A stretch of DNA of 64,000 nt from Vreelandella titanicae BH1 (GCF_000336575.1 NZ_AOPO01000005.1:186001-250000), one strand, 5' to 3'. Positions 50,243 through 59,836 are shown, numbered from the stretch's first letter. The notes: generated by a model from the sequence alone, not told the origin. Numbers and translations: made by a program.

Positions 50243-51178
50243 CTAATAAAGACGATAGTCGCGAAAGTTGGCTAGATTTTGCTGCTCCTGCACTACTTTA
50301 CGGTAGCGCTTGTACTCCCATTGATACTGTGCAGGCTCCAAGGCAATCGCACTCTCGACGCTGGCATTGACGCCTGTGGCAGACTGCACATCATCGTCGC
50401 TATAGACCCGCTCGTCGGCATCCAGAAAATGGATCTCAAACCCTTTACCAGGAATACGTAGCGCGACGCCGGTGACTACCCGTGCCTGGGTGCGGGCGAC
50501 CAATTTCGGCAGCAGGGTGGCGGTGTAAGCCTCGCGACCAAAGAAGGGTGCAAAAACGCCGCTGCCCCAGTCGGGCTCCTGGTCAGGTAGTATGCCAATC
50601 GCTTCGCTGCGTTTAAGCGCTTTAAGTAATGCCGCAACGCCGCGGGGGTTGGTGGGAACCAAACTTGCCCCCATACGCTCGCGGCCATGACGAATGACGG
50701 GATCGAGGGCGGTGATTTTGGGTGGCTCGTACATGGCGGTGAAAGGGAAATGGCTCGAGAGCCAAAAGTTAAGCACCTCCCAGTTGCCGAAGTGCGGGGC
50801 AAGCACAATCACGCCGCGGCCTTCGGTGCGGGCGTTATCGAGCTTGTCGCGACCGTGCACCGCTAAAATGCTGGTCTCTACCTTGTTTGGTTCCGCCATC
50901 CAGGCGTGGCCCAGCTCCAACATCGTAGCCGTTGAGTGGTGTAAACTGTGCTGACCAAGGGTTTTACGTTCAGCAATGGAGAGGTCTGGGTAAACGATCG
51001 CTAAGTTGCGATCGGTTACCCAACGCTCACGCTTATTAAAGCGGTAAACCAGGGGGCCGAGCGCCGAAGAAATACGCCACAGGCGCGCAAGCGGCCAGCG
51101 TGACAGTTGACGCCACAGCCAACTGATCGCACTGGCTTTGGAAAAACGCCTAGCGTTATTAGCCCCCTGTGGTGTCAT
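50243..51178 (-). CDS. Lysophospholipid/lipid A acyltransferase (LpxL/HtrB family)
   Basis: The 311-residue protein has the LpxL-type H-x4-D/E motif at His129-Glu134 (APHFGNWEVL), then YEPPKITALDPVIRHGRERM GASLVP and ILPDQEPDWGSGVFAPFFG, both family signatures. These enzymes add secondary acyl chains to lipid A or to other lipids at the inner membrane. The ATG at 51178 is three bases before the stop of the upstream DUF4870-like gene; a TTG at 51193 is possible. It is cotranscribed with both DUF4870-like genes. Confidence 0.9.
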   Translation of the reverse strand: MTPQGANNARRFSKASAISWLWRQLSRWPLARLWRISSALGPLVYRFNKRERWVTDRNLAIVYPDLSIAERKTLGQHSLHHSTATMLELGHAWMAEPNKVETSILAVHGRDKLDNARTEGRGVIVLAPHFGNWEVLNFWLSSHFPFTAMYEPPKITALDPVIRHGRERMGASLVPTNPRGVAALLKALKRSEAIGILPDQEPDWGSGVFAPFFGREAYTATLLPKLVARTQARVVTGVALRIPGKGFEIHFLDADERVYSDDDVQSATGVNASVESAIALEPAQYQWEYKRYRKVVQEQQNLANFRDYRLY

Positions 51179-51180
51179 CG

Positions 51181-51570
51181 TTAAATCAACCAAGTATCTA
51201 CATTGGAAGGTGCGCGCTTCTCTTGCAGCCCTTTGAAACCTTTAACACAGCGAATAATGAACCACACGGCTAGCGCCAGCAAAAGTGGGAAACCGATCAC
51301 TGCAAAGAGCAATATCGAGAAAATAATGCCGTACACCAATCCTATCCAGAAGGTGCGGATCTGGTAGCGGTAGTGCTCGTCCAGCCACGTAGGGCCTTTG
51401 CCCTTATAGACATAGGCAATGACCACACCAATAATCGACGTAAAACCAAGGATAAAACTGGCCAGATAGAGCGCATAAATAACCATTGCCATGGTTGTGT
51501 CGGGCTGGGAGCTCTGCTCTTCGCTTACGACTTGGCCGTCGAGTGGGGATTCACTTTCGTTATCAAGCAT
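51181..51570 (-). CDS. DUF4870-like small membrane protein (copy 2)
   Basis: The 129-residue protein has an acidic N-terminus and then MVIYALYLASFILGFTSIIG VVIAYVYKG, WLDEHYRYQIRTFWIGLVYG and a third hydrophobic segment. It shares the 'IxYALYLAxx...GVxIAYVYxxxxxxWLxxHYRYxIRTFWIG' core with copy 1. AGGAAA precedes the ATG at 51570. It is the first gene of the run with the acyltransferase. Function unknown. Confidence 0.82.
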   Translation of the reverse strand: MLDNESESPLDGQVVSEEQSSQPDTTMAMVIYALYLASFILGFTSIIGVVIAYVYKGKGPTWLDEHYRYQIRTFWIGLVYGIIFSILLFAVIGFPLLLALAVWFIIRCVKGFKGLQEKRAPSNVDTWLI

Positions 51571-51682
51571 AACGTTTCCTTTCATTCAATTGTATAGATG
51601 CTGAAGTGGGTGATGGTGCTTGGCACATCAGTGCGCGCTATTTAAGCGCGATATATAATACCTTGATTCATTAGACTTAGCA

Positions 51683-52066
51683 TTAACGCGAAGAGGGGCG
51701 GCAAATCTCTAGCAGGTTACCGTCCGGGTCACGCAGATAAATCGACTCAATCGGGCCTGTGGCGCCTTGGCGGGCGACGGGGCCTAGCTCTACGTCTATC
51801 GCCAGCGCATCTAAATGCTGCTTGAACTCATCCAGCGGCAGCTGGCAGCGCAGGCATAAGTCCAGGCTGCCAGGGGTGGGTGTGGCTGAAATGGGGGCAA
51901 TATCGGTGTCGGTTTGATGTAGGCGAAGTGCCGTATCACCGAGCATTAAATCGACCCGTTGGGCATCGCGATAGCGCACGTCTAGGCCCAAAACGCGTGA
52001 GTAAAAATCGACTGCGCGACCCATATCGGTCACGGTTACAACAAGATGATCCAGACCTGATAGCAT
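51683..52066 (-). CDS. VOC/glyoxalase-family protein
   Basis: The 127-residue protein is a single VOC unit: LDHLVVTVTDMGRAVDFYSR VLGLDV at the start and SIYLRDPDGNLLEICRP at the end, with metal-ligand candidates His7 and Glu near the C-terminus. Members include glyoxalase I, fosfomycin thiol transferases and dioxygenases; the substrate is unknown. GGAAGGTGG precedes the ATG at 52066, which supports that start over 52141. It is divergent from the methyltransferase gene. Confidence 0.87.
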   Translation of the reverse strand: MLSGLDHLVVTVTDMGRAVDFYSRVLGLDVRYRDAQRVDLMLGDTALRLHQTDTDIAPISATPTPGSLDLCLRCQLPLDEFKQHLDALAIDVELGPVARQGATGPIESIYLRDPDGNLLEICRPSSR

Positions 52067-52106
52067 GCCACCTTCCTTAATACGTAACGATAAGCCAGAG
52101 AATACG

Positions 52107-52751
52107 ATGATGCGCTGCTGTCCGCTCTGTGTGGAGCCCACTACTGCGCCCTACCACCGGGATCGGCGTCGTGACTACTACCAGTGTGCCACGTGCAAGC
52201 TGGTATTTGTCCCCCCCGAGCAGCATTTAAGCGCCGCTGCAGAAAAGGCCGAATACGATAAACATCAAAACTCGCCGCATGATACGGGATACCGGCGCTT
52301 TTTAGGGCGTTTATTTACCCCGCTGTTAGCTAAGCTCGAACCCAACGCCCGCGGTCTTGATTTTGGTTCAGGGCCAGGGCCGACGCTGTCGGTTATGTTC
52401 GCAGAGCAGGGGCACTCGATGGCTATTTACGACCTTTTTTACGCCCCCGATGCCTCAGTTTTGACACAAATATATGATTTTATCACCGCCACAGAAGTTG
52501 TTGAGCACTTGGCGCAGCCCGGCAAGGTGCTTACGCAGTTGGCGGCTCAGCTCTCGCCAGGTGGCTATCTGGGCTTAATGACCAAGCGCGTCACTTCGCC
52601 GGAGGCTTTTGCCCGCTGGCACTATATTAGCGACCCCACCCATATCAGCTTTTTTAGTGAGGAGACCTTCCGTTGGTGGGCACAAAAGAATAGTTTAGTA
52701 GTGGAATTTCCTGGGCCAGACACGGTTATTCTACACAAAACGCTAACGTGA
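52107..52751 (+). CDS. SAM-dependent methyltransferase with N-terminal zinc ribbon
   Basis: The 214-residue protein begins MMRCCPLCVEPTTAPY and has a second Cys pair in YYQCATCKLVFVPPEQH, together a CxxC...CxxC zinc ribbon. A class I methyltransferase core follows (ARGLDFGSGPGPTLSVMFAE; ATEVVEHLAQPGKVL; GGYLGLMTKRV). The target is unknown. The start at 52107 is chosen because it leads into the zinc ribbon. It is divergent from the VOC gene. Confidence 0.85.
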   Translation: MMRCCPLCVEPTTAPYHRDRRRDYYQCATCKLVFVPPEQHLSAAAEKAEYDKHQNSPHDTGYRRFLGRLFTPLLAKLEPNARGLDFGSGPGPTLSVMFAEQGHSMAIYDLFYAPDASVLTQIYDFITATEVVEHLAQPGKVLTQLAAQLSPGGYLGLMTKRVTSPEAFARWHYISDPTHISFFSEETFRWWAQKNSLVVEFPGPDTVILHKTLT

Positions 52752-52774
52752 ATAATTATAACGTTAGAAAAGCA

Positions 52775-52802
52775 TTGACTTTGCCCCCTTTGGGGTAATA
52801 AT
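52775..52802 (+). promoter_or_regulatory. Candidate promoter of the MFS gene with CCCC-GGGG dyad
   Basis: TTGACT is followed after about 16 bases by AATAAT, a fair sigma-70 promoter, with a CCCC-CTTT-GGGG dyad in the spacer. It lies about 130 bases upstream of the MFS start. The 52803-52931 leader shows nothing else clear. Confidence 0.4.
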
Positions 52803-52931
52803 TGCGCGCCGCTATCCCGGCCTGACTCGATGTGCCAGGTGAGATGACGGTTCCTGTGAACACGCTTAGTAGCGTTTTTACGCCTGTTTTCAGTCCTTTG
52901 TTTCACCACTTTTAGGCAAGACGAGGTTTTC

Positions 52932-54305
52932 ATGTCGCGGCAACTGCTAGCCATGGCGCTGGCGCCCCTGTTAGGGCTCTTCATTCTCGGGATTGGCAAC
53001 GGTTTTCTTGCCACCTTAATTACCGTGCGCTTGGATGCTGCCGGTGAGTCGGCCACGGTCATCGGTATTGTCTCGTCGGCTTACTTTATCGGTTTAGCGT
53101 TGGGCGCAATGGTGAATGACCGCCTGTTGCTGCGCATTGGCCATATTCGCGCTTACGGTAGTTTTGCCTCATTAGTGGCCGTCACGGTGCTGCTGCAAGG
53201 CTTGTTCTTCGACCCCTGGGCCTGGTTTGTACTGCGCCTTATCGGCGGCTGGGCCACGGTTGGGGTTTATCTGGTTATCGAAAGCTGGCTGCTCACGTCA
53301 GGCGACCAGAAGGTTCGCGGCCGCCTGCTGGCGCTTTATATGATTTCACTTTACGCCGCCGGTGTATTGGGCCAACTGCTGCTGGGTGTTACCAACGCCA
53401 TGGGCGTCACTGCGCCCTTTATGGTGATTGGGCTACTGGCCTCGCTCTCTGTGCTACCTATGGCGATGATTCCTCGCGTGTCACCGATTATGGAGCACGC
53501 CGAACCGCTTCCCCCGCACCGTTTGATCACCCTGACGCCCACCGGTGTGATGGGTAGTTTAGGCTCTGGGATGGTGGTAGCCGCAGCGTACACACTGCTC
53601 CCGCTCTATTTACAGCGTATTGGCATGAGTGTCAGTCAGGTGGGGCAGATGATGGCGGTGGTGATTATGGGCGCGATGCTGCTGCAGTACCCGATTGGCC
53701 GTTGGTCGGATCGCCATGACCGACAAATGGTACTGATTGGCATTAGCGGTTTCTGCGTGCTGATCTCGGCGGCGATGCTTTGGCTGCCGCTCTCTACGCC
53801 GCTGTTGGCGGTACTGCTATTCTTGCTTGGCGGTGGGGTATTTGCGCTCTACCCGGTGGCGGTGAGCCACGCCGCCGACCGCGCCCCCGCAGGGGCGCTG
53901 GTGCGTATGAGCCAGGGCCTGTTGCTGATCAACTCCATTGGCGCCACGATCAGCCCGCTAATGATTTCTCCGGTGATGACCGCGATGGGCGATGCGGGTC
54001 TGTTTTGGGCCTTCGGCTCACTAAGTCTGTTCTTTGTTATGTTCTTCTCCTGGCGGCGTAGCGTGCGTCCGGCGCCTGTGCCTGTGGCACCCTTTACGCC
54101 GACTACGCCAATGACCGCTGCTGGTGCTGAGCTGGTGGTCACCGAGGAGTTGATGCAGGGGGCACTGGAGCACGAGCACTTGGAGGATCTCTCAGATGCC
54201 GTATGGGACGTCGACGCCGCTGAACCGGTGGTAGGGCCGCCTGCGGAAGATGAGAGCCATATCACTTATTATGATGATGTGGAGCAAGCAAGTGAGCGAA
54301 AGTAA
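52932..54305 (+). CDS. MFS transporter (YcaD-like) with acidic C-terminal tail
   Basis: The 457-residue protein starts MSRQLLAMALAPLLGLFILG IGNGFLATLITVRL, as in the YcaD subgroup, and has twelve hydrophobic segments up to about residue 380. WATVGVYLVIESWLLTSGD is a subgroup marker. The last 75 residues form a proline-rich then acidic cytoplasmic tail (ending YYDDVEQASERK) not needed for transport in relatives. Substrate unknown. Monocistronic. Confidence 0.87.
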   Translation: MSRQLLAMALAPLLGLFILGIGNGFLATLITVRLDAAGESATVIGIVSSAYFIGLALGAMVNDRLLLRIGHIRAYGSFASLVAVTVLLQGLFFDPWAWFVLRLIGGWATVGVYLVIESWLLTSGDQKVRGRLLALYMISLYAAGVLGQLLLGVTNAMGVTAPFMVIGLLASLSVLPMAMIPRVSPIMEHAEPLPPHRLITLTPTGVMGSLGSGMVVAAAYTLLPLYLQRIGMSVSQVGQMMAVVIMGAMLLQYPIGRWSDRHDRQMVLIGISGFCVLISAAMLWLPLSTPLLAVLLFLLGGGVFALYPVAVSHAADRAPAGALVRMSQGLLLINSIGATISPLMISPVMTAMGDAGLFWAFGSLSLFFVMFFSWRRSVRPAPVPVAPFTPTTPMTAAGAELVVTEELMQGALEHEHLEDLSDAVWDVDAAEPVVGPPAEDESHITYYDDVEQASERK

Positions 54306-54428
54306 AGACGGGTGAGGACGCTAATCATAGCGGGTGATACCTTGGGCTAATGGTGTGGGCAAGAGAGTGTTACTACTATCAAGGGTACACTTTCAAACAA
54401 TTGTTTAATTTTCAGCCCGAGGTTCGCT

Positions 54429-56216
54429 ATGAATGTTTACGCCGCACCGGTACGCGATTTGCGCTTTGTGCTTGAAGAGCTGCTAGCGCACCGTTCGCTT
54501 AGCCTGCCGGGCTTTGAAGAGGCCACGCCAGACTTGGTCGAGGCGGTACTCGAAGAGGCCGCAAAACTGGCCGGTGACATTTGGGGCCCGCTTAATAAGA
54601 TTGGTGATCAGCAAGGGGCCAAGCGCCACTCCGATGGCAGTGTGACGACGCCAGAAGGCTTCGCGACGGCTTACCAGGCTTATGTCGAGGGTGGCTGGAA
54701 CGGTATTGGTGTATCAGAAGCACTAGGTGGTCAGAACCTGCCAGAAGTGGTTGCCAGTGCGGTGCAGGAGATGCTTCACGGTGCCAATATGGCGCTGGGG
54801 CTCTGCCCCATGCTGACCGCTGGCGCTATCGAAGCGCTGGCCCATCACGGTAGCGATGCGCTCAAAGCGACCTACTTGCCCAAACTGGTGGAAGGCACCT
54901 GGACGGGCACTATGAACCTGACCGAATCCCAAGCGGGCTCGGATCTCTCCCAAGTACGCACTCGCGCGGTACCTGAAAACGACCATTACCGCATCAGCGG
55001 CCAGAAGATCTATATCACCTGGGGCGAACACGATGCCGCCGAAAATATTATCCATCTTGTGCTAGCCCGCAAACCCGATGCGCCGGAAGGCAACAAAGGT
55101 ATTTCCCTGTTTCTGGTACCCAAGTTCCTGATCAATGAAGACGGCTCCTTGGGCGAGCGCAACGACGTCACCTGCGCCTCTATCGAGCACAAACTGGGCA
55201 TTCATGGCTCGCCCACCTGCACCCTGAGCTTTGGTGAAAACGGCGGGGCGATTGGCTACCTTGTTGGCGAAGAAGGGCGTGGCCTTAATCATATGTTTAC
55301 CATGATGAACGAGGCGCGTCACAAAGTCGGTATTCAGGGTATTGGCGTGGCCGAACGTGCCTGCCAGCACGCCTTTGCCTATGCGTTGGAGCGTCGCCAA
55401 GGGCGCTCTCCCAAAACCCGTGGCGGCGCTGAATGCAGTATCAGCGATCATTTAGACGTGCGCCGCATGCTGCTCTCCATGCGTTCCCGCACCGATGCGC
55501 TGCGCGCCCTGGCGCTCTACTGCGCCGCAGAGTTGGATACCGCCCGCCGCGCTGAAAGTAACGATGCCCGCCAAACCGCCCAGGCCCGCGCGGATATTTT
55601 GATTCCCGTGATCAAAAGCTTCTCTACCGATCAGGCAGTGGATATCGCCTCCATGGGGATTCAGGTGCACGGTGGGATGGGCTATGTGGAAGAGACCGGT
55701 GCTGCCCAGCTACTGCGCGATGCCCGCATTGCCCCGATTTACGAAGGTACCAACGGCATTCAAGCGCTCGACTTGGCGGGGCGTAAACTCCAGCGTGATA
55801 ACGGTGAAGCGCTCGCCGCGCTGCTTCACGACGTTTCCGCCACTGTGGAGCAACTCAATGCCGACCCCGCTTTGTCAGCGTTGGGCAGTGGTTTGGCCGC
55901 AGGGCTTGAGGATTTGAAAGCTGCCCAGGCAATTGTGCTGGAACAAGGCAGTGACCCTGAAACCGGCGCAGATGCGGTGCAGGCTTACGCAACGCCGTTC
56001 CTGAACTTGGCGGGCCACGTGCTGTGTGCTTGGCAGATGGGGCTGGCGGCTCTCAGCGCCCATGCTGCCCTTAACAACGGCAGTGATGATCCCTTCTATA
56101 CTGCCAAGATGCGCAGCGCCGAATTTGCCATCACTCAATGGCTGCCGGTAGGCCGCGCCCAGCGCACGGTGATTGAGGCGGGTATGCAGTGCTTAAGCGA
56201 TTTTGAGGTTCACTAA
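54429..56216 (+). CDS. Acyl-CoA dehydrogenase with C-terminal extension
   Basis: The 595-residue protein has the three-part acyl-CoA dehydrogenase fold: GWNGIGVSEALGGQNLPEVV, MNLTESQAGSDLSQVRTRAV and WGEHDAAENIIHLVLAR, the arginine region, and IASMGIQVHGGMGYVEETGA AQLLRDARIAPIYEGTNGIQ with the catalytic Glu in YEGTNG (about 440). The extra 120 residues place it in the acyl-CoA dehydrogenase-C group that includes DmdC. It oxidises acyl-CoA to enoyl-CoA. First of four beta-oxidation genes. Confidence 0.93.
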   Translation: MNVYAAPVRDLRFVLEELLAHRSLSLPGFEEATPDLVEAVLEEAAKLAGDIWGPLNKIGDQQGAKRHSDGSVTTPEGFATAYQAYVEGGWNGIGVSEALGGQNLPEVVASAVQEMLHGANMALGLCPMLTAGAIEALAHHGSDALKATYLPKLVEGTWTGTMNLTESQAGSDLSQVRTRAVPENDHYRISGQKIYITWGEHDAAENIIHLVLARKPDAPEGNKGISLFLVPKFLINEDGSLGERNDVTCASIEHKLGIHGSPTCTLSFGENGGAIGYLVGEEGRGLNHMFTMMNEARHKVGIQGIGVAERACQHAFAYALERRQGRSPKTRGGAECSISDHLDVRRMLLSMRSRTDALRALALYCAAELDTARRAESNDARQTAQARADILIPVIKSFSTDQAVDIASMGIQVHGGMGYVEETGAAQLLRDARIAPIYEGTNGIQALDLAGRKLQRDNGEALAALLHDVSATVEQLNADPALSALGSGLAAGLEDLKAAQAIVLEQGSDPETGADAVQAYATPFLNLAGHVLCAWQMGLAALSAHAALNNGSDDPFYTAKMRSAEFAITQWLPVGRAQRTVIEAGMQCLSDFEVH

Positions 56217-56234
56217 CGCTAATTTTCAGCTTCA

Positions 56235-56263
56235 CGCCGCCGCCGCCCCTTGAGGCGGCGGCG
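56235..56263 (+). terminator. GC hairpin after the acyl-CoA dehydrogenase gene
   Basis: CGCCGCCGCC and GGCGGCGGCG are perfect ten-base arms with a nine-base loop, followed by CTGTTTCT. Probably a terminator or attenuator between the dehydrogenase and ligase genes. Confidence 0.6.
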
Positions 56264-56350
56264 CTGTTTCTAAGCGATCAAAACAACCATTTTAAACAAG
56301 ACATTAAAACGAACGCTTTCAATAACATCAACAAAAGTCAGGAGCCGACC

Positions 56351-57979
56351 ATGACCGCTACCTTTGAGCAAGGCTTGCCCAAAACTGCTGCCAATCACGT
56401 GCCGCTTTCACCGCTGACCTTTATCGAGCGCTCGGCGTCGATCTATCCCGATTACCCGGCGGTGGTACATGGCAGTACGCGACGCACCTGGAGCGAAACC
56501 TGGTCGCGCTGCCGCCAGCTTGCCTCGGCGCTCGAAAAGCGGGGCATTCAGCCGGGTCAGACAGTGGCGGCGATGCTGCCCAATATCCCCGCCATGTTTG
56601 AAGCACACTTTGGCGTGCCGCTGGCCGGCTGCGTGCTTAATACGCTGAATATTCGCCTGGATGCTGAGGCGATCAGCTATATGCTGGAACATGGCGAGGC
56701 GAAAGCCATTCTGGTTGACCCCGAGTTTGCCGAGGTCATCCAGCAAGCCGTTGCCAAGCTAACCCACAAGCCGCTGATCATCGATGTCGCCGATGTGGAG
56801 TTTCTCGGCGAGACCCAGGGCATTGGCGAGATTGAGTACGAAGCGCTGCTTAACGAGGGCGACACCAATTTTGCCTATCAACTGCCTGGGGATGAGTGGG
56901 ATGCGATCTCGCTCAACTACACCTCCGGCACCACCGGCAAACCCAAGGGCGTGGTCTACCACCACCGCGGCGCTTACCTAAATGCGGTGAGCAATATCAT
57001 GGAGTGGGCAATGCCCCATCACCCTATCTATCTGTGGACGCTGCCGATGTTCCACTGCAACGGCTGGTGCTTCCCATGGACGATTGCCGCCAACGCCGGG
57101 GTTAACGTTTGCCTGCGTCGCGTCGATCCTAAAAAGATCATGCAGCTCATTGCCGAAGAGAAGGTCACCCACTTCAGCGGGGCGCCGATTATTCTTAATG
57201 GCCTCGTGAACCTGCCTGCGGAAGATAAGCATCAGTTCGATCATCCGGTCAAAGTCACCACCGCCGGTGCCGCGCCGCCTGCCTCGGTGATCGCCGGGGT
57301 GGAGAAGCTGGGCATTGAGGTAACCCACGTTTATGGCCTGACGGAAGTCTACGGGCCGGTAACCGTCTGCGCCTGGCGGGAAGCGTGGGATGAATTGCCG
57401 CTGGAAGCACGAGCCAAAATTAAAGCCCGCCAGGGGGTGCGCTACCACATGCTCGAAGCGCTGTGCGTGGCTGATCCGCTCACCATGGAGCCAGTGCCCA
57501 AGGATGGCCAAACCATGGGTGAGATACTCATGCGCGGCAATAACGTTATGAAGGGCTATTTAAAGAACCCGGAAGCCACCGAGCAGGCGCTGGAGGGCGG
57601 CTGGTACCACACCGGCGACCTGGCGGTTTGGCATCCGGATGGCTATATCGAGATTAAAGACCGCTCCAAGGACATCATTATTTCTGGCGGTGAAAATATC
57701 TCCACCATCGAGGTGGAGGACGCTATTTATGGCCATCCCGCCGTTGAAGAGGCCGCGGTGGTCGCTAAGCCCGACGAGAAGTGGGGTGAAACGCCCTGTG
57801 CCTTTGTGAAGCTCAAAGTCGGTTACGGCGAAGTCACCGAAGCTGACATTATTGCTCACTGTCGCGAACATTTGGCGGGCTATAAAGTGCCCAAAACGGT
57901 CATTTTCAGCGAGCTCCCGAAAACCTCAACGGGCAAGATTCAGAAATTCGTATTGCGCGAAGAAGCTAAGCAGCATTGA
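56351..57979 (+). CDS. Acyl-CoA synthetase (AMP-forming ligase)
   Basis: The 542-residue protein has the AMP-binding motif YTSGTTGKPKGVVYHHRG (at about 192-209), VYGLTEVYGP, GWYHTGDLAVWHPDGYIEIK DRSKDIIISGGENIS and the catalytic Lys in PKTSTGKIQKF. It belongs to the medium-chain/AlkK-DmdB-like group and should activate a fatty or methylthio acid to its CoA ester. AGGAG lies before the ATG. It is followed by the 3-hydroxyacyl-CoA dehydrogenase gene. Confidence 0.93.
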   Translation: MTATFEQGLPKTAANHVPLSPLTFIERSASIYPDYPAVVHGSTRRTWSETWSRCRQLASALEKRGIQPGQTVAAMLPNIPAMFEAHFGVPLAGCVLNTLNIRLDAEAISYMLEHGEAKAILVDPEFAEVIQQAVAKLTHKPLIIDVADVEFLGETQGIGEIEYEALLNEGDTNFAYQLPGDEWDAISLNYTSGTTGKPKGVVYHHRGAYLNAVSNIMEWAMPHHPIYLWTLPMFHCNGWCFPWTIAANAGVNVCLRRVDPKKIMQLIAEEKVTHFSGAPIILNGLVNLPAEDKHQFDHPVKVTTAGAAPPASVIAGVEKLGIEVTHVYGLTEVYGPVTVCAWREAWDELPLEARAKIKARQGVRYHMLEALCVADPLTMEPVPKDGQTMGEILMRGNNVMKGYLKNPEATEQALEGGWYHTGDLAVWHPDGYIEIKDRSKDIIISGGENISTIEVEDAIYGHPAVEEAAVVAKPDEKWGETPCAFVKLKVGYGEVTEADIIAHCREHLAGYKVPKTVIFSELPKTSTGKIQKFVLREEAKQH

Positions 57980-58035
57980 TAACCCCCCCAGTGGTAATAA
58001 TAGATAGTGGTGATAATAGATAGAGGAGAGCGTGC

Positions 58036-58884
58036 ATGAGCGACCAACTTATTGGCGTTGTAGGAGCCGGTACCATGGGGCAGGGAATTGCCCAAGTAGT
58101 GGCTGTCAGTGGCTATCAGGTGCACCTTTACGATGTGGCTGAGGAACCGTTAAGCCGCGCCAAGGCGAATATCGACAAAGGCTTAGCCAAGCTGGTGGCG
58201 AAAGAAAAGATCAGCGAGGCAGATAAAACCGCAGCCTTGGAGCGTCTTTCCATCACTACCACGCTGGATACTTTGAGCGACTGCGCGGTGATTATTGAAG
58301 CCGCCCCTGAACAGCCTGAGCTCAAAGAGAGGCTGTTTCGCGACCTAAGCCGCTTAAGCAGTACCGCGATTTTGGCCTCCAACACCTCGTCGCTATCGCT
58401 TACCCGCTTGGCAGCAGTATGCGAGCACCCCGAGCGGGTGGTGGGCATGCACTTCTTTAACCCGGTGCCAGTGCTCAAGTTGGTGGAGGTGATTCGCGCC
58501 GAGCAAACCTCAGACGCTACCGTAGCCGAGGTTGAAACCCTCGCTAAGGCGCTGGGGAAAACCGCTGTACCGATAGGTGACGCGCCGGGCTTTGCAGTGA
58601 ATCGCCTGCTGGTACCGATGATCAACGAAGCGGCGTTTATTGTTCAGGAGGGCACCGCGACCCCCGAAGCGATTGATAACGCCATGAAACTAGGCGCGGC
58701 TCACCCCATGGGGCCGCTGGCACTGGCGGATTTAATCGGGCTGGATGTGTGCCTGGCGATTATGGACGTGCTTCAAGAGGGCTTTGGCGACCCCAAATAC
58801 CGTCCTTGCCCACTGCTTAAGCGCATGGTCGCAGCGGGCTACCTAGGCCGTAAAAGTGGGCGCGGCTTCTACTCTTACGATTAG
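58036..58884 (+). CDS. 3-hydroxybutyryl-CoA dehydrogenase
   Basis: The 282-residue protein is a single-function 3-hydroxyacyl-CoA dehydrogenase: NAD loop [17 protein letters not shown] (7-23), catalytic His in [17 protein letters not shown] (about 140-155), then the C-terminal helical domain ending [14 protein letters not shown]. It oxidises 3-hydroxyacyl-CoA (preference often C4) with NAD. It lies 56 bases after the ligase gene. The set matches short-chain fatty acid or butanoate use. Confidence 0.94.
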   Translation: MSDQLIGVVGAGTMGQGIAQVVAVSGYQVHLYDVAEEPLSRAKANIDKGLAKLVAKEKISEADKTAALERLSITTTLDTLSDCAVIIEAAPEQPELKERLFRDLSRLSSTAILASNTSSLSLTRLAAVCEHPERVVGMHFFNPVPVLKLVEVIRAEQTSDATVAEVETLAKALGKTAVPIGDAPGFAVNRLLVPMINEAAFIVQEGTATPEAIDNAMKLGAAHPMGPLALADLIGLDVCLAIMDVLQEGFGDPKYRPCPLLKRMVAAGYLGRKSGRGFYSYD

Positions 58885-59001
58885 CTTGTACTGAAGGGAA
58901 GAGTGCGGTGTAAAGAAGTGATTGCCACTCAACCAAGCGTTCGCTAGGGTTGAGTGGTGTTCACTTTAATGTTCCATAACAAATCAAATAAGGAGTCCGC
59001 C

Positions 59002-59775
59002 ATGAGCGAAGCAGTGATCGAAAAGGTTGATAACGATGGGATGGTGCGTCTGACCATCAATCGTCCCAAAGCACTGAATGCGTTAAACAGCGAAGTGCTT
59101 GCCGCACTGGAAGCGCACTTAGTAGAGCTTGAGGCTCACCCGAACCTGCGCGCCGTGCTGATTACCGGTGCGGGCGAGAAGTCTTTCGTCGCGGGTGCTG
59201 ATATCACTGAAATGCGTGAAAAAACGCCCGAAGAAGCGCGAGCTTTCGCCAGCCAAGCGCTGCGTACTATTAAACGCCTAGAGACTCTCCCCGTGCCGGT
59301 GGTCGCGCTGGTGAACGGGTTTTGCCTTGGCGGCGGCTGCGAATTGGCGCTGGCCTGCGACTGGGCCGTAGCCAGTGACAACGCCGTATTCGGCCAGCCT
59401 GAAGTACTGCTGGGCGTCATCCCCGGCTTTGGCGGCACCCAGCGCCTACCACGTCGCGTTGGCCCTGCCATGGCGATTGACCTGGTGACTACCGGGCGCA
59501 AAATCGATGCCCAAGAGGCGCTGCGTATCGGCCTAGTCAATCGCGTGATGCCGCAAGCGGAGTTGGAAAGCTACGCTGAGGAGCTTACCAAGCAACTCAA
59601 AGGCAACGGCCCGCAATCAGTGCGTGGTGCCAAGCAGGCCGTTCACGATGGAATGGATCAGGATCTGGATAGTGCACTGGCACTGGAAACCAGCTTGTTC
59701 GCCTTCTGCTTTGCCGGTGACGAGCAGAAAGAGGGCATGTCAGCCTTTGTTGAAAAGCGTAAACCTAACTTCTAA
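59002..59775 (+). CDS. Enoyl-CoA hydratase
   Basis: The 257-residue crotonase has the catalytic pair Glu114 (GGGCELALACDWAVA) and Glu134 (FGQPEVLLGVIPGFGGTQRL), 20 residues apart as in enoyl-CoA hydratase, and the oxyanion loop SFVAGADITEM. It hydrates trans-2-enoyl-CoA, which feeds the 3-hydroxyacyl-CoA dehydrogenase encoded upstream. AAGGAG precedes the ATG at 59002. A terminator follows. Confidence 0.93.
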   Translation: MSEAVIEKVDNDGMVRLTINRPKALNALNSEVLAALEAHLVELEAHPNLRAVLITGAGEKSFVAGADITEMREKTPEEARAFASQALRTIKRLETLPVPVVALVNGFCLGGGCELALACDWAVASDNAVFGQPEVLLGVIPGFGGTQRLPRRVGPAMAIDLVTTGRKIDAQEALRIGLVNRVMPQAELESYAEELTKQLKGNGPQSVRGAKQAVHDGMDQDLDSALALETSLFAFCFAGDEQKEGMSAFVEKRKPNF

Positions 59776-59805
59776 ACCACGCCTCATTCCAGCTTTACTT
59801 ATTTA

Positions 59806-59836
59806 GGGGGTGGCGCTTACGTCACCCCCGTTTTAT
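59806..59836 (+). terminator. Rho-independent terminator after the beta-oxidation genes
   Basis: GGGGGTG and CACCCCC form a perfect seven-base GC stem with a ten-base loop, followed by GTTTTATT on the plus strand, 31 bases past the hydratase stop. Confidence 0.85.

Noticed and set aside
54429..57979. Firm assignment as DMSP-demethylation genes dmdC and dmdB
   Set aside because: The families are shared with ordinary fatty acid oxidation, and the neighbouring hydroxyacyl dehydrogenase fits the ordinary pathway better.
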